The translations under genes were made by a program, and so were the position numbers. 13,601 nucleotides of DNA, from NCBI GenBank assembly GCA_003171235.1, contig PMYM01000004.1, forward strand, positions 2,393 through 15,993, in the 5' to 3' direction. The number at the start of each line of letters is the position of its first letter. The first letter of the stretch is position 1. The notes below the pieces were generated by a model that searched no databases, had not been told where the DNA came from, and was given only the letters and a program-made list of their open reading frames with translations. Source of the DNA: Phycisphaerales bacterium (GTDB taxonomy: Bacteria; Planctomycetota; Phycisphaerae; SM23-33). Positions 1-6,351 of the stretch are shown here, in pieces.

Positions 1-729
1 GGCTTGGTTGATGGCGTTCTGCCCGGTGGTGGCGTCCAGCACCAGCAGCACCTCGTGGGGCGCCCCGGGGATCTTCTTGGCCACCACGTTCTTGATCTTG
101 GTCAGCTCGCGCATGAGGTGGCCCTGGGTGTGGAGCCGCCCGGCGGTATCGACCAGCAGCACGTCGGCCTGGCGGGCAAGGCAGGCGTCGCAGGCGTCGA
201 AGACCACGCTGGCCGGGTCGCTGCCCGAGGCGCCCTTGATGATCTCAACGCCCAGCCGGTCGGCCCAGATGGTAAGCTGCTGGACGGCCGCGGCGCGGAA
301 GGTGTCGGCCGCCGCCAGCACCACCTTCTTGCCCTGGCTCTTGAGCATGTGGGCCAGTTTGGCCACGCTGGTGGTCTTGCCCGAGCCGTTGATGCCCGCC
401 ACCAAAATGACCGTCGGCCCGGCGGGGGCGAAGTGGAGGGTGCGGTCATCCGGAGGCCAGTACTGCTTCATCTCGGCCTTGAGGAAGTCCAGCACCTCTT
501 CGCCGCGGGAGATGCGTTTCTCCTTGTAGGCCCGCTGGAGGTCCTGGCGGATCTTCAAGGCAGCGGCCACGCCGATGTCGGCGGCGATGAGCTTCTCCTC
601 CAGTTCGTCCAGCAGGGCCTCGTCGATCTGCCGCCCGGCCAGCAGGCTTTTGAGCCCGCCCACCAGGGCCTGGCGCGTCTTGGCCAGCCCCGCCGCCAAC
701 TTCTCGATTGCCTTCCTAAAGAACGCCAT
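1..729 (-). CDS. ftsY: Signal recognition particle receptor FtsY (3' part outside window)
   Basis: FtsY is the SRP receptor GTPase that docks ribosome-SRP complexes at the inner membrane for co-translational protein insertion. The reading frame is open from an ATG at 729 to the window edge, giving the first 243 residues; the C-terminal part is off-window. Visible motifs are the P-loop GINGSGKTT (residues 112-120), DTFRAAAVQQL (142 onward), the G3 motif DTAGR (194-198) and LDATTGQNA (231-239). The DATTGQNA form is typical of FtsY rather than Ffh. The N domain starts almost directly at the initiator, so the long acidic A domain of the E. coli protein is missing, as is common outside Gammaproteobacteria. 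GAGG lies 5 nt before the ATG and fits a ribosome binding site. It is the last visible gene of the ribH-nusB-ftsY cluster. Identification is secure; only the end is unseen. Confidence 0.96.
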   Translation of the reverse strand, partial: MAFFRKAIEKLAAGLAKTRQALVGGLKSLLAGRQIDEALLDELEEKLIAADIGVAAALKIRQDLQRAYKEKRISRGEEVLDFLKAEMKQYWPPDDRTLHFAPAGPTVILVAGINGSGKTTSVAKLAHMLKSQGKKVVLAAADTFRAAAVQQLTIWADRLGVEIIKGASGSDPASVVFDACDACLARQADVLLVDTAGRLHTQGHLMRELTKIKNVVAKKIPGAPHEVLLVLDATTGQNAINQA

Positions 730-746
730 TCGGGCCTCAGTGAAAA

Positions 747-795
747 AGTAGCCGGTAGCCAGTGGCCGGTAGCCAGTGGCCAGGAGCCAGGAGGA
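747..795 (+). repeat. Heptad-period degenerate repeat, locus 1
   Basis: Seven consecutive 7-bp units with no gaps: AGTAGCC, GGTAGCC, AGTGGCC, GGTAGCC, AGTGGCC, AGGAGCC, AGGAGGA. The reverse complement has the GGCTACT/GGCCACT form found at 1304-1366 and 11658-11748. The array fills much of the gap between ftsY and the four-helix-bundle gene and directly abuts the stop codon of the latter (796-798). Confidence 0.85.
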
Positions 796-1209
796 TTATT
801 TTTCCTGGTTCTTTTGCCGCTGAAGGTATGCGATATAACCATTCAGCAGCCTAAGCACGTTAGCTGCATCTGCACGGCAGGTCTTGTGCATCTCTTGGGT
901 AATGTAGCCTTCATCAAGGCAGGCGTTCAAGTCCTCTACCAGTTCCATCAGCGAACCTCTGGCCTGGCGGCAGAAGTGGCAGTTGTCCTGCCAGTGATGC
1001 CGCCCATAACCTTCGGCAATATTGTTGGTGAGTGACAACGATGCCCTGCGGATCTGGCTGACCAGGTTGAAAACCTCGCAATGAGGCAGGTCTGTTGCGA
1101 AAACATACATCCTATGCCGGAAGAGTCGTGCCGCCTTGTAGGTTTCCAAGTCTTCAAAACCGAATGGGCTTGCCTCCTTCCCATATCTTTCCTTCGCCGC
1201 TCTTTCCAT
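796..1209 (-). CDS. Four-helix-bundle protein (S23 / bAvd-like family)
   Basis: A 137-residue protein of the four-helix-bundle family known from 23S rRNA intervening sequences and related to the accessory protein of diversity-generating retroelements. Diagnostic segments are FEDLETYKAARLF (18-30), SQIRRASLSLTNNIAEGYGR (51-70), the ARGSLMELVEDLNACLDEGYI core (83-103), and a final helix rich in Leu and Lys. Family members are usually about 115-125 residues, so the first 15 residues (MERAAKERYGKEASP) may be an extension or an early start. A purine-rich GGGGAAGGAA precedes the ATG. The gene splits nusB from ftsY and is bracketed by inverted heptad arrays. No rRNA gene, reverse transcriptase or template repeat is visible here, so neither the rRNA-insertion nor the retroelement context applies. 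The molecular role of stand-alone members is not settled; structure and nucleic-acid binding are inferred from the family. Confidence 0.85.
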   Translation of the reverse strand: MERAAKERYGKEASPFGFEDLETYKAARLFRHRMYVFATDLPHCEVFNLVSQIRRASLSLTNNIAEGYGRHHWQDNCHFCRQARGSLMELVEDLNACLDEGYITQEMHKTCRADAANVLRLLNGYIAYLQRQKNQEK

Positions 1210-1303
1210 TTCCTTCCCCGTTCCCTGATTCAGGCTTGCCGCTTCTTTTCCGATCCTGCGGACTGACCACCATCGCCTGGTTCCTGTTTTTTTCTGCTTC
1301 TTT

Positions 1304-1366
1304 CCTGGCTACTGGCTTCCGGCTACAGGCTACTCTTTTCCGGCTCCTGACCACTGGCTCCTGGGT
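1304..1366 (+). repeat. Heptad-period degenerate repeat, locus 2
   Basis: Nine gapless 7-bp units: CCTGGCT, ACTGGCT, TCCGGCT, ACAGGCT, ACTCTTT, TCCGGCT, CCTGACC, ACTGGCT, CCTGGGT. The orientation is opposite to the array at 747-795, so the two arrays form an inverted pair around the four-helix-bundle gene. Bases 1323-1366 also encode the stop codon and last residues of NusB. Confidence 0.85.
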
Positions 1367-1766
1367 CCTTTACCTTCTTGGCCACGGCGTCCAGCACGCC
1401 GTTGATGAACCGGGCGGACTGGGCGGAGGAGAATTCCGTGGCCAGTTTCATGGCCTCGTCGATGGCCACGGTGGCCGGCAGGGGGGTGCGGGTCATCTCG
1501 TAGGCGACCAGGCGGAGGATGTTGCGGTCCACCATGGCCATGCGCGGCACTTCCCAATGCTGGGCCTGGCCCGAGAGCAACTCGTCCAGCTCGACCCGGG
1601 CGGCGAAGACGTCGCGCATGAGCTGGCGGGCATAGACTACCGTTTCGAGGTTCTCGCGGGTGTCGGCGATGAACCGGTCGAGCATCTCCAGGGCCTTTTC
1701 GCCCTGGACGTCAAGGCAGGCCAGCCCCTGCAATGCCAGCCGGCGCGCTTGGTGATAAGCGATCAC
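1323..1766 (-). CDS. nusB: Transcription antitermination factor NusB
   Basis: NusB binds boxA RNA together with S10 (NusE) in the antitermination complex acting on rRNA operons. The 147-residue product shows the family's N-terminal ARRLALQGLACLD helix (residues 7-19), DRNILRLVAYEM (80-91) and AIDEAMKLATEFSSAQSARF followed by INGVLDAVAK (101-130). The start is a GTG at 1766, 3 bp after the ribH stop, so translation is probably coupled; no strong Shine-Dalgarno is seen. The family core ends near residue 131. The tail DPGASGQEPEKSSL and the TAG stop are encoded by the heptad repeat at 1304-1366, so the C-terminus is probably a product of repeat invasion and not conserved. Confidence 0.93.
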   Translation of the reverse strand: MIAYHQARRLALQGLACLDVQGEKALEMLDRFIADTRENLETVVYARQLMRDVFAARVELDELLSGQAQHWEVPRMAMVDRNILRLVAYEMTRTPLPATVAIDEAMKLATEFSSAQSARFINGVLDAVAKKVKDPGASGQEPEKSSL

Positions 1767-1769
1767 GGG

Positions 1770-2258
1770 TCACTTGCCCGAGGCGGCGGGCAACTGGCCC
1801 AGCAGGTTGGCCATCTCGATGGCGGCCAGGGCGGCGTCGGCGCCCTTGTTGCCGGACTTGGCGCCGGCGCGCTCGATGGCCTGGTCCAGGTTCTCGCAGG
1901 TCAAAACGCCGAAGATGACCGGCACCCCGGTCTTGAGGGCCGCGGACGCGATGCCCTTGGATACCTCGGCCGCCACGTACTCGTAGTGGTCGGTGCCGCC
2001 GCGGATGACCGCCCCGATGGCCACCACCGCCACGTAGTTGCCCGACTGGGCCAGCTTCTGGCAGATCAGCGGCGTCTCGAAGCTGCCCGGCGACCAGGCC
2101 AGGTCGATGCGGCCTTCGTCCACGCCGTGGCGGGCGAAGGCGTCCATCGCACCCGACAGCAACTTGCTGGTGATGAACTCATTGAACCGACTGACCACGA
2201 CGGCAAACCGCCCCTTGGCCGGGGCGACCAGTTTTCCTTCGAATACCTTGGCGGCCAT
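1770..2258 (-). CDS. ribH: 6,7-dimethyl-8-ribityllumazine synthase
   Basis: RibH condenses 5-amino-6-ribitylaminouracil with 3,4-dihydroxy-2-butanone 4-phosphate, the penultimate step of riboflavin synthesis, in the cytoplasm. The 162-residue length is normal for the family. Motifs visible: VVSRFNEFIT (21-30, substrate-stacking Phe), SPGSFETP (56-63, usually PGAFE), GAVIRGGTDHYEYV (82-95) with the likely catalytic His91, PVIFGVLTCENLDQAIER (113-130), and the phosphate-site segment AGAKSGNKGADAALAAIEMANL. AGGGAG lies 8 nt upstream of the ATG. It is the first gene of the unit reading into nusB, behind a good promoter at 2286-2314. No FMN riboswitch was recognised upstream. Confidence 0.96.
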   Translation of the reverse strand: MAAKVFEGKLVAPAKGRFAVVVSRFNEFITSKLLSGAMDAFARHGVDEGRIDLAWSPGSFETPLICQKLAQSGNYVAVVAIGAVIRGGTDHYEYVAAEVSKGIASAALKTGVPVIFGVLTCENLDQAIERAGAKSGNKGADAALAAIEMANLLGQLPAASGK

Positions 2259-2285
2259 GGAAATAGCTCCCTAAGAGGTTGCCAA

Positions 2286-2314
2286 ACTATACCCGCCGGC
2301 CGGCTCTTCTGCAA
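2286..2314 (-). promoter_or_regulatory. Sigma70-type promoter for ribH-nusB(-ftsY)
   Basis: On the minus strand TTGCAG (2309-2314) is followed by a 17-bp spacer and TATAGT (2286-2291). This is close to the consensus in both boxes with ideal spacing, and it ends 27 bp before the ribH ATG. It is the only good promoter I see for the ribH-nusB unit; ftsY and the four-helix-bundle gene may share it by read-through. Motif reading only. Confidence 0.6.
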
Positions 2315-2995
2315 TGCGAAGAAAGGCTTCAAGCTTCCGCCCTCAGGTTGGAGGCCTCAGACCTGATAACCGGGCGACCATGTAAGGCCATGACATGCAA
2401 ACCTGCCATGCGTTTGCGACAAAGGTATTCACCCCCCAGGAGCATCGCGGCGATATTCTCTGTATCCTCCTTTGCCATAAAGCGTTAAGCAGAAAGAGTG
2501 CAGGAGAAGGGCGGAAAACTGCGGAAAAGTACGGAAAAATTCCGAGGTGTTTTCGTTCGTTTCTGAACGAATTTCAACGATTCCAAGTGCTTCAGTGAGG
2601 TTGGGCTGATCATTCGGCATGTCTTGGCGTGGTACTGCATCAGACTTTCTGCTCCGGCGGGGCGTCCCTGGCTGTACGAGGGAACTTGAAGGTCGCCGTG
2701 AGACCTTCCATTGATCCCTGATCCTCATCTTGACTTGTCAAAAACCTTCTCCGCCTCTGGCGGGCGGAAACACCCGTTGCCTGGTGTTAGGTAATAAGAT
2801 AACATAGGGCAAGGCAAAAGTCAAGTGCAATCCGCGAGGGCCGGAGTTTGTTTTGAGCAGTCTGGCCATCCCCTGTTTGCGGCGTGGAACAAGACCTCTT
2901 CAGATTTCTTCAGATTATTGAAGCTCAACTTGCCACTTGGACTCCCGTGGGATCCCGGTCCCGTGGTGCAGGACGTTCTTCTCGACATGGGCGTT
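2315..2995. other. Intergenic stretch without a recognisable gene
   Basis: About 680 bp between the ribH promoter and the first MITE-like element. Open frames here are short, lack ribosome binding sites and have no recognisable protein family. Local features are short runs of related GCGGAAAA/ACGGAAAA words near 2511-2540, a small hairpin CCGCC-TCT-GGCGG near 2751, and a direct repeat of CTTCAGATT near 2899-2918. Nothing supports a tRNA or known structured RNA. It may be eroded sequence or old repeat debris. Confidence 0.5.
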
Positions 2996-3156
2996 TAGAG
3001 CGCTTCACGGTCGGGTGAATTCGTGGCATGGGCATCTTGTCCATGCGTCGCAGGGGCGTCTCGCCCCTGCCAGTTTGCCGGACCACGGGCGGGACGCCCG
3101 TGGGACGCATGGCCGGGACGGCCATGCCACGACCCAAACAAACCTGAAGTGCTCTA
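2996..3156. mobile_element. MITE-like element of four 21-nt hairpins
   Basis: The ends TAGAGCGCTTCA (2996-3007) and TGAAGTGCTCTA (3145-3156) are inverted repeats with 11 of 12 bases matching. Inside them CGTGGCATGG (3022-3031) and CCATGCCACG (3122-3131) are perfect inverted repeats. Between lie four hairpins, each a 9-bp stem with a 3-nt loop: 3026-3046 (one G-T pair), 3050-3070, 3083-3103 and 3107-3127, with loops TCT, TCT, GGA, GGA. The connectors GTC and GAC are reverse complements, so the whole unit is a palindrome of palindromes. There is no coding capacity. It resembles a non-autonomous element moved in trans; transposition itself is inferred. Confidence 0.6.
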
Positions 3157-3275
3157 GTAGTCTGTAACAGGAAATTCCACGGGTGGCACAGCCTTTCTAG
3201 GCTGTGCGCGCACAGGCTGGAAAGCCTGTGCCACCAAAGAACCTACCCATCGTTTTTGCTGTGACAGACTACTAG
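3154..3275. mobile_element. 122-bp MITE-like element with 17-bp terminal inverted repeats
   Basis: The termini at 3154-3170 (CTAGTAGTCTGTAACAG) and 3259-3275 (CTGTGACAGACTACTAG) match as inverted repeats at 16 of 17 positions. The interior holds the REP-like double hairpin at 3182-3235. The left end overlaps the right end of the four-hairpin element by CTA. The right end supplies the TAG stop (3272-3274) of the FG-GAP protein gene. GACAGACT in the right end recurs at 3275-3282 just outside it. There is no coding capacity and no clear target duplication apart from the palindromic CTAG at both tips. Calling it mobile is inference from its architecture. Confidence 0.55.
3182..3235 (+). repeat. 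REP-like double hairpin, copy A
   Basis: Two adjacent stem-loops. CACAGCCT pairs with AGGCTGTG around loop TTCT, and CACAGGCT pairs with AGCCTGTG around loop GGAA. Outer GGTGGCAC and GTGCCACC allow the whole 54 bp to fold as one longer imperfect hairpin. It is nested inside the 122-bp element; copies B and C lie at 5139-5189 and 8334-8386 in the same orientation. Confidence 0.85.
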
Positions 3276-4834
3276 ACAGACTGCCCAAGCAGGTCCAGCC
3301 CTGCCCAATCATCCAGGCCTTGCCCCTGGCACACCAGGCGCAGATCGTGGCCGCGGCGCAGCCCCCAATGGTGGGTCTGAAAGAAACCCAGGCGGTCGAA
3401 ATCCAGTGGCGCACTGGGCGTGACTGAGCCTTGGCTTGAATGCACTGCCGGAGATGGTGTCGCCGACCTGGCTAGCACCGTGACGGCTGAAGCGTTCCTC
3501 ATCGGCTGAGCAGCGGCCGACAGGGTCACAGGAGGGGCCCCGGTGATCGAGGTCGGGGCGGCATAGATGAACGACTTGCCGAAATTCGCCTCCAGGAGCT
3601 GGTAATCGGCGAAGGTGACCAGCCCGTCATTGTTGAAATCGCCGCTGCCCCAGTTCTGGCCGGTCAGGCCGAAGTGGGCTTCCAGTATCTGATAATCGGC
3701 GAAGGCCACCAGGTCGTCCTTGTTGGCGTCGCCATCCAGGAAGGTCTGGTTCAGAAGTACACTTACGGTGCTGTCAAAGTAGTAGTAGTTGGCCGTGGCC
3801 AGGTCGATCTTCCCATCGCCATTAAAGTCCGCGGCCGTCATGGAATTGGGGCCCGAACCCGTCGCGAAGTCAGTTCTGGTCCCGAAGCCGCCGCTGCCGT
3901 CGCCCAAAAGCACGCTGACGGTGTTGCTTTTGTTGTTGGCCACGGCCAGGTCTATTTTGTCATCGCCACTGAAGTCCGCGGCCGTTACGCATGCGGGCCC
4001 ATTCCCCACGGTGAAGTCCGTCTTGAGTCCCAAGCCGCCCTTGCCGTCGCCCAGAAAGATGCTGACTGTGTTGCTATCGTTATTGGCCACGGCCAGATCG
4101 ATCTTTTCGTCGGCGTTGAAATCCGCGGCCGTAATGGAAATGGGATATACGCCCGTGGAGAAATCCGTCCTAGTTCCAAAGCCCCCCGTACCGTCGCCCA
4201 ATAGCACGCTGACGCTGCCGCGGCTAGCAACGGCCAGATCGAGTTTGGCATCGCCGTTGAAGTCAGCGGCAATAACGCTAGTGAGCCCAGTACCAGTGAC
4301 GAAGTCCTTTTTTGAGCCGAAACCGCCACTGCCGTCTCCCAACAGGACGCTGACGGTGCTCCACCCCCGGTTAGCAACGGCCAAGTCGATCTTCGCATCG
4401 CCGTTGAAGTCGGCAGCCGTCACGGAAACGGGATTCGGGCCCGCGATGAAGTTAGTCTTGGACACGAAGCCGCCATTGCCGTCGCCCAATAGGATGCTGA
4501 CGTTGTTAGTGCTGTAATTGGCCACTGCCAGGTCGATCTTGTCGTCGCCGTTGAAGTCCGCCGCCGTCATGGAACTGGGATATGGGTCCGTAGCGAAGTC
4601 CATACTTGGCCCAAAGCCGCCGCTGCCGTCGCCCAGCAGCACGCTGACGGTGTTGAAGTTGGCCGTGGCCAGGTCGATCTTGCCATCGCCGTTGAAGTCC
4701 GCGGTCGTCACGGACCAGGGATGTGAACCCGTGGGGTAATCAACCCGTGGCTGGGTGAAGGAGACGTTGCTGAGCAGGCAGCGCTCTTCCAACGGCTCGA
4801 CCAACCAGCCGACCAAGTCCAGATTTCGTGACAT
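3272..4834 (-). CDS. Secreted FG-GAP seven-repeat protein with dockerin-like module
   Basis: The start chosen is the ATG at 4834, because GGAGGA lies 6 nt upstream; an in-frame ATG 30 nt earlier would place that site inside the gene. The product is 520 residues. Residues 8-23 (VGWLVEPLEERCLLSN) match the planctomycete extracellular N-terminal motif. Residues 32-364 are seven tandem repeats of 43-49 residues, each with AADFNGDxKIDLAVAN (DFNGD-type calcium loop), VSVLLGDGxGGF and a closing DF. Seven units fit one closed seven-bladed beta-propeller. Residues 367-422 hold two EF-hand-like dockerin loops, DGDANKDDLVAFADYQILEAHFG and DFNNDGLVTFADYQLLEANFG. The last 98 residues match nothing I recognise and end at a stop inside a MITE-like element, so the C-terminus may be altered. 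Likely exported and calcium-stabilised, for adhesion or matrix binding; the ligand is unknown. Confidence 0.9.
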   Translation of the reverse strand: MSRNLDLVGWLVEPLEERCLLSNVSFTQPRVDYPTGSHPWSVTTADFNGDGKIDLATANFNTVSVLLGDGSGGFGPSMDFATDPYPSSMTAADFNGDDKIDLAVANYSTNNVSILLGDGNGGFVSKTNFIAGPNPVSVTAADFNGDAKIDLAVANRGWSTVSVLLGDGSGGFGSKKDFVTGTGLTSVIAADFNGDAKLDLAVASRGSVSVLLGDGTGGFGTRTDFSTGVYPISITAADFNADEKIDLAVANNDSNTVSIFLGDGKGGLGLKTDFTVGNGPACVTAADFSGDDKIDLAVANNKSNTVSVLLGDGSGGFGTRTDFATGSGPNSMTAADFNGDGKIDLATANYYYFDSTVSVLLNQTFLDGDANKDDLVAFADYQILEAHFGLTGQNWGSGDFNNDGLVTFADYQLLEANFGKSFIYAAPTSITGAPPVTLSAAAQPMRNASAVTVLARSATPSPAVHSSQGSVTPSAPLDFDRLGFFQTHHWGLRRGHDLRLVCQGQGLDDWAGLDLLGQSV

Positions 4835-4905
4835 GTCCGGTCCTCCGATTCCGCCCGGCGGCAAGATCGCGCAGCTCCCAAATCACCAGCCGGAGCGGTT
4901 GCCTT
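4835..4905 (-). promoter_or_regulatory. Possible structured 5' leader of the FG-GAP gene
   Basis: On the minus strand GGCAA (plus 4899-4903) can pair with TTGCC (4860-4864), enclosing GCTCC (4892-4896) with GGAGC (4874-4878). These nested stems lie just before the GGAGGA ribosome binding site. The GGCAA...GGGA...GC...GCC order recalls the cyclic-di-GMP-I (GEMM) riboswitch, but the canonical GGGACGCAAAGCC core is not present. Known structured RNA identity is not supported. Confidence 0.2.
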
Positions 4906-5138
4906 ATTTGCCGATGCCCGTAGATGCAACTCGAAGACACAAATACACTACCGCGCATCGTCCAATCCGTCCAGATCGAATCTCCGCCGGGATTTCTTGC
5001 CGCCGGTCGGCTGTGCTGGTATGATTCCGCCCGGCCTCTTTGAAGCTTTTGCAATGTCCGCGCGGCCCGCCGGCGCAGCCAACGCCGGGCCACCGACAAG
5101 GCCCGGCCCCAAGGCAGGCAGGATGCCGCTTGGGCGTT
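4906..5138. other. Divergent intergenic region between FG-GAP gene and aminotransferase
   Basis: With its flanks this gap runs from 4835 to 5211. It contains the possible FG-GAP leader on the left, a plus-strand promoter candidate at 4997-5025, a GC-rich stretch near 5065-5115 with CCGGGC/GCCCGG-type self-complementarity, and REP copy B at the right edge. Open frames that cross it run through the REP unit and have no recognisable protein family. Confidence 0.5.
4997..5025 (+). promoter_or_regulatory. Candidate sigma70 promoter for the aminotransferase gene
   Basis: TTGCCG (4997-5002), a 17-bp spacer and TATGAT (5020-5025) lie about 187 bp upstream of the ATG. The predicted transcript would carry REP copy B in its 5' untranslated region. 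Motif-based only. Confidence 0.45.
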
Positions 5139-5189
5139 GGTGGCACAGCCTTTCCAGGCTGTGCGCACAGGCCCGAATGCCTGTGCCAC
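5139..5189 (+). repeat. REP-like double hairpin, copy B, in the aminotransferase leader
   Basis: CACAGCCT-TTCC-AGGCTGTG (5144-5163) is followed by GCACAGGC-CCGAAT-GCCTGTGC (5165-5186), bounded by GGTGGCAC and GTGCCAC. It ends 11 nt before the AGGAG ribosome binding site (5201-5205). An upstream in-frame ATG makes this repeat look coding, but the resulting peptide is unrelated to the enzyme family. Confidence 0.85.
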
Positions 5190-5211
5190 TGACAATTACA
5201 AGGAGCAAACG

Positions 5212-6348
5212 ATGATTAAGCCCAGGCTGTTTACCCCCGGCCCCATCGAGGTGCCGCCCGAAGTGCTGGTCGAGATGGCCAAGCCCATCTTCCACCACCG
5301 CACCGAACGCTTCAAGGAACTCTTCAAGCAGACCAACGACGGCCTGAAGAAGCTGCTCCTTACCGAAAACGACGTGCTGACCCTGGCCGGTTCGGGCACC
5401 TCGGCCATGGAGGCGGCCATCGTCTGCTCCGCCCGGCGCGACCGCACGGTGCTGGTGGCCAACGGCGGCAAATTCGCCGAGCGCTGGGTCAAGGTGTGCA
5501 AGGCCTACGGCCTGGCTGTGGACGACGTGCCGGTCAAGTGGGGCACGGCCATTTCGCCCGAACTGGTTAAAGAAAAACTGGCCACGGGCAAGTACGGCTC
5601 GGTGGTGGTCACCCAGAGCGAGACCTCCACGGCCACGGCCGCCGACCTGAAGGGCATCGCGGCCGAGGTGGCCAAGACCGACGCCCTGCTGATAGTCGAC
5701 GCCATCACCGCCGCCGGCGCCCTGCCACTGAAGATGGACGAGTGGGGCGTGGACCTGGTCGGCATCGGCAGCCAGAAGGCGCTGATGCTGCCGCCGGGCC
5801 TGGCGTTCGTCGCGGTGTCCAAGAAGGCCTGGGCCGTCATCGAGAACGTCAAGAGCGGCCTGCTGTACCTGGACCTGAAGGCCTACCGCAAGAGTCTGGC
5901 CGATTCGGACGTGCCCTACACCCCGGCCATCACGCTCATCCGCGGGCTGAAGGTCTCGTTGGACATGATCCACGCCGTGGGCATCGAGAAGGTGTGGGCC
6001 CGCACCGCCGCCCTGGCCGAGGGCTTCCGCCAGGCCATGCGGGCCCTGGGGCTGGAGGTCTTCTCCAAGCAGCCCAGCGACTCGGTCACGGGCATCATGT
6101 ACCCCGCCGGCGTGACGGACAAGGACTTCCGCAAGGCCCTCCGCACCCGCTACGGCTGCAACGTGGCCGGCGGGCAGGGCGAGCTGGACGGCAAGATGTT
6201 CCGCGTCTCGCACATGGGCTGGGTGGACGCGGTGGAGACCATCGGGCTGGTGGCGGCGATAGAATACACCCTCAAGTCCCTGGGCCAGAAGGTGGAACTG
6301 GGCAAGGGCGTGGCCGCGGCCGCCAAGGCCATGGAACGATGGGAATAA
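5212..6348 (+). CDS. Class V (fold-type I) aminotransferase, probable phosphoserine/alanine-glyoxylate type
   Basis: A 378-residue PLP enzyme of the serine-glyoxylate / alanine-glyoxylate aminotransferase group. It begins MIKPRLFTPGPIEVPPEVL at an ATG with AGGAG 6 nt upstream. Seen are HHRTERF (28-34), the cofactor-phosphate segment AGSGTSAMEA (59-68), SETSTA (136-141), the pyridine-binding Asp163 in VDAITAAGA, the Schiff-base Lys189 in GIGSQKALMLPPG, YTPAITL, and the C-terminal substrate segment GKMFRVSHMG. The usual HNETSTG is QSETSTA here, a change at the active-site rim. The next gene is serA. The close archaeal relative MJ0959 of Methanocaldococcus has been reported to transaminate phosphoserine, so a SerC-replacing role is a reasonable inference; glyoxylate-linked transamination is the alternative. 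Confidence 0.9.
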   Translation: MIKPRLFTPGPIEVPPEVLVEMAKPIFHHRTERFKELFKQTNDGLKKLLLTENDVLTLAGSGTSAMEAAIVCSARRDRTVLVANGGKFAERWVKVCKAYGLAVDDVPVKWGTAISPELVKEKLATGKYGSVVVTQSETSTATAADLKGIAAEVAKTDALLIVDAITAAGALPLKMDEWGVDLVGIGSQKALMLPPGLAFVAVSKKAWAVIENVKSGLLYLDLKAYRKSLADSDVPYTPAITLIRGLKVSLDMIHAVGIEKVWARTAALAEGFRQAMRALGLEVFSKQPSDSVTGIMYPAGVTDKDFRKALRTRYGCNVAGGQGELDGKMFRVSHMGWVDAVETIGLVAAIEYTLKSLGQKVELGKGVAAAAKAMERWE

Positions 6349-6351
6349 GAA

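Noticed and set aside
796..1209. Diversity-generating retroelement or 23S rRNA intervening sequence, from the Avd/S23-like protein
   Set aside because: No reverse transcriptase, template/variable repeat pair or rRNA sequence lies in the window. The heptad arrays vary by transitions and other changes, without an adenine-specific pattern.
2335..2478. Small minus-strand gene of 48 codons beginning MAKEDTENIAAM
   Set aside because: No ribosome binding site before the ATG, no family resemblance, and it lies in a stretch with no other coding signal.
3022..3131. CRISPR array
   Set aside because: The repeated units are self-complementary hairpins with 3-12 nt connectors and differing stems, not identical repeats with unique spacers of similar length. 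No cas genes are present.
3674..4739. Plus-strand frames with a repeated protein pattern opposite the FG-GAP gene
   Set aside because: The apparent repeat is only the antisense image of the seven FG-GAP repeats.
4835..4905. Cyclic-di-GMP-I riboswitch
   Set aside because: Only the general GGCAA...GCC order is similar. The conserved core GGGACGCAAAGCC is absent, so only a low-confidence leader is listed.
5137..5211. Upstream start of the aminotransferase
   Set aside because: The extra 25 residues are a translation of REP copy B. The ATG at 5212 has AGGAG at proper spacing and fits the family N-terminus.
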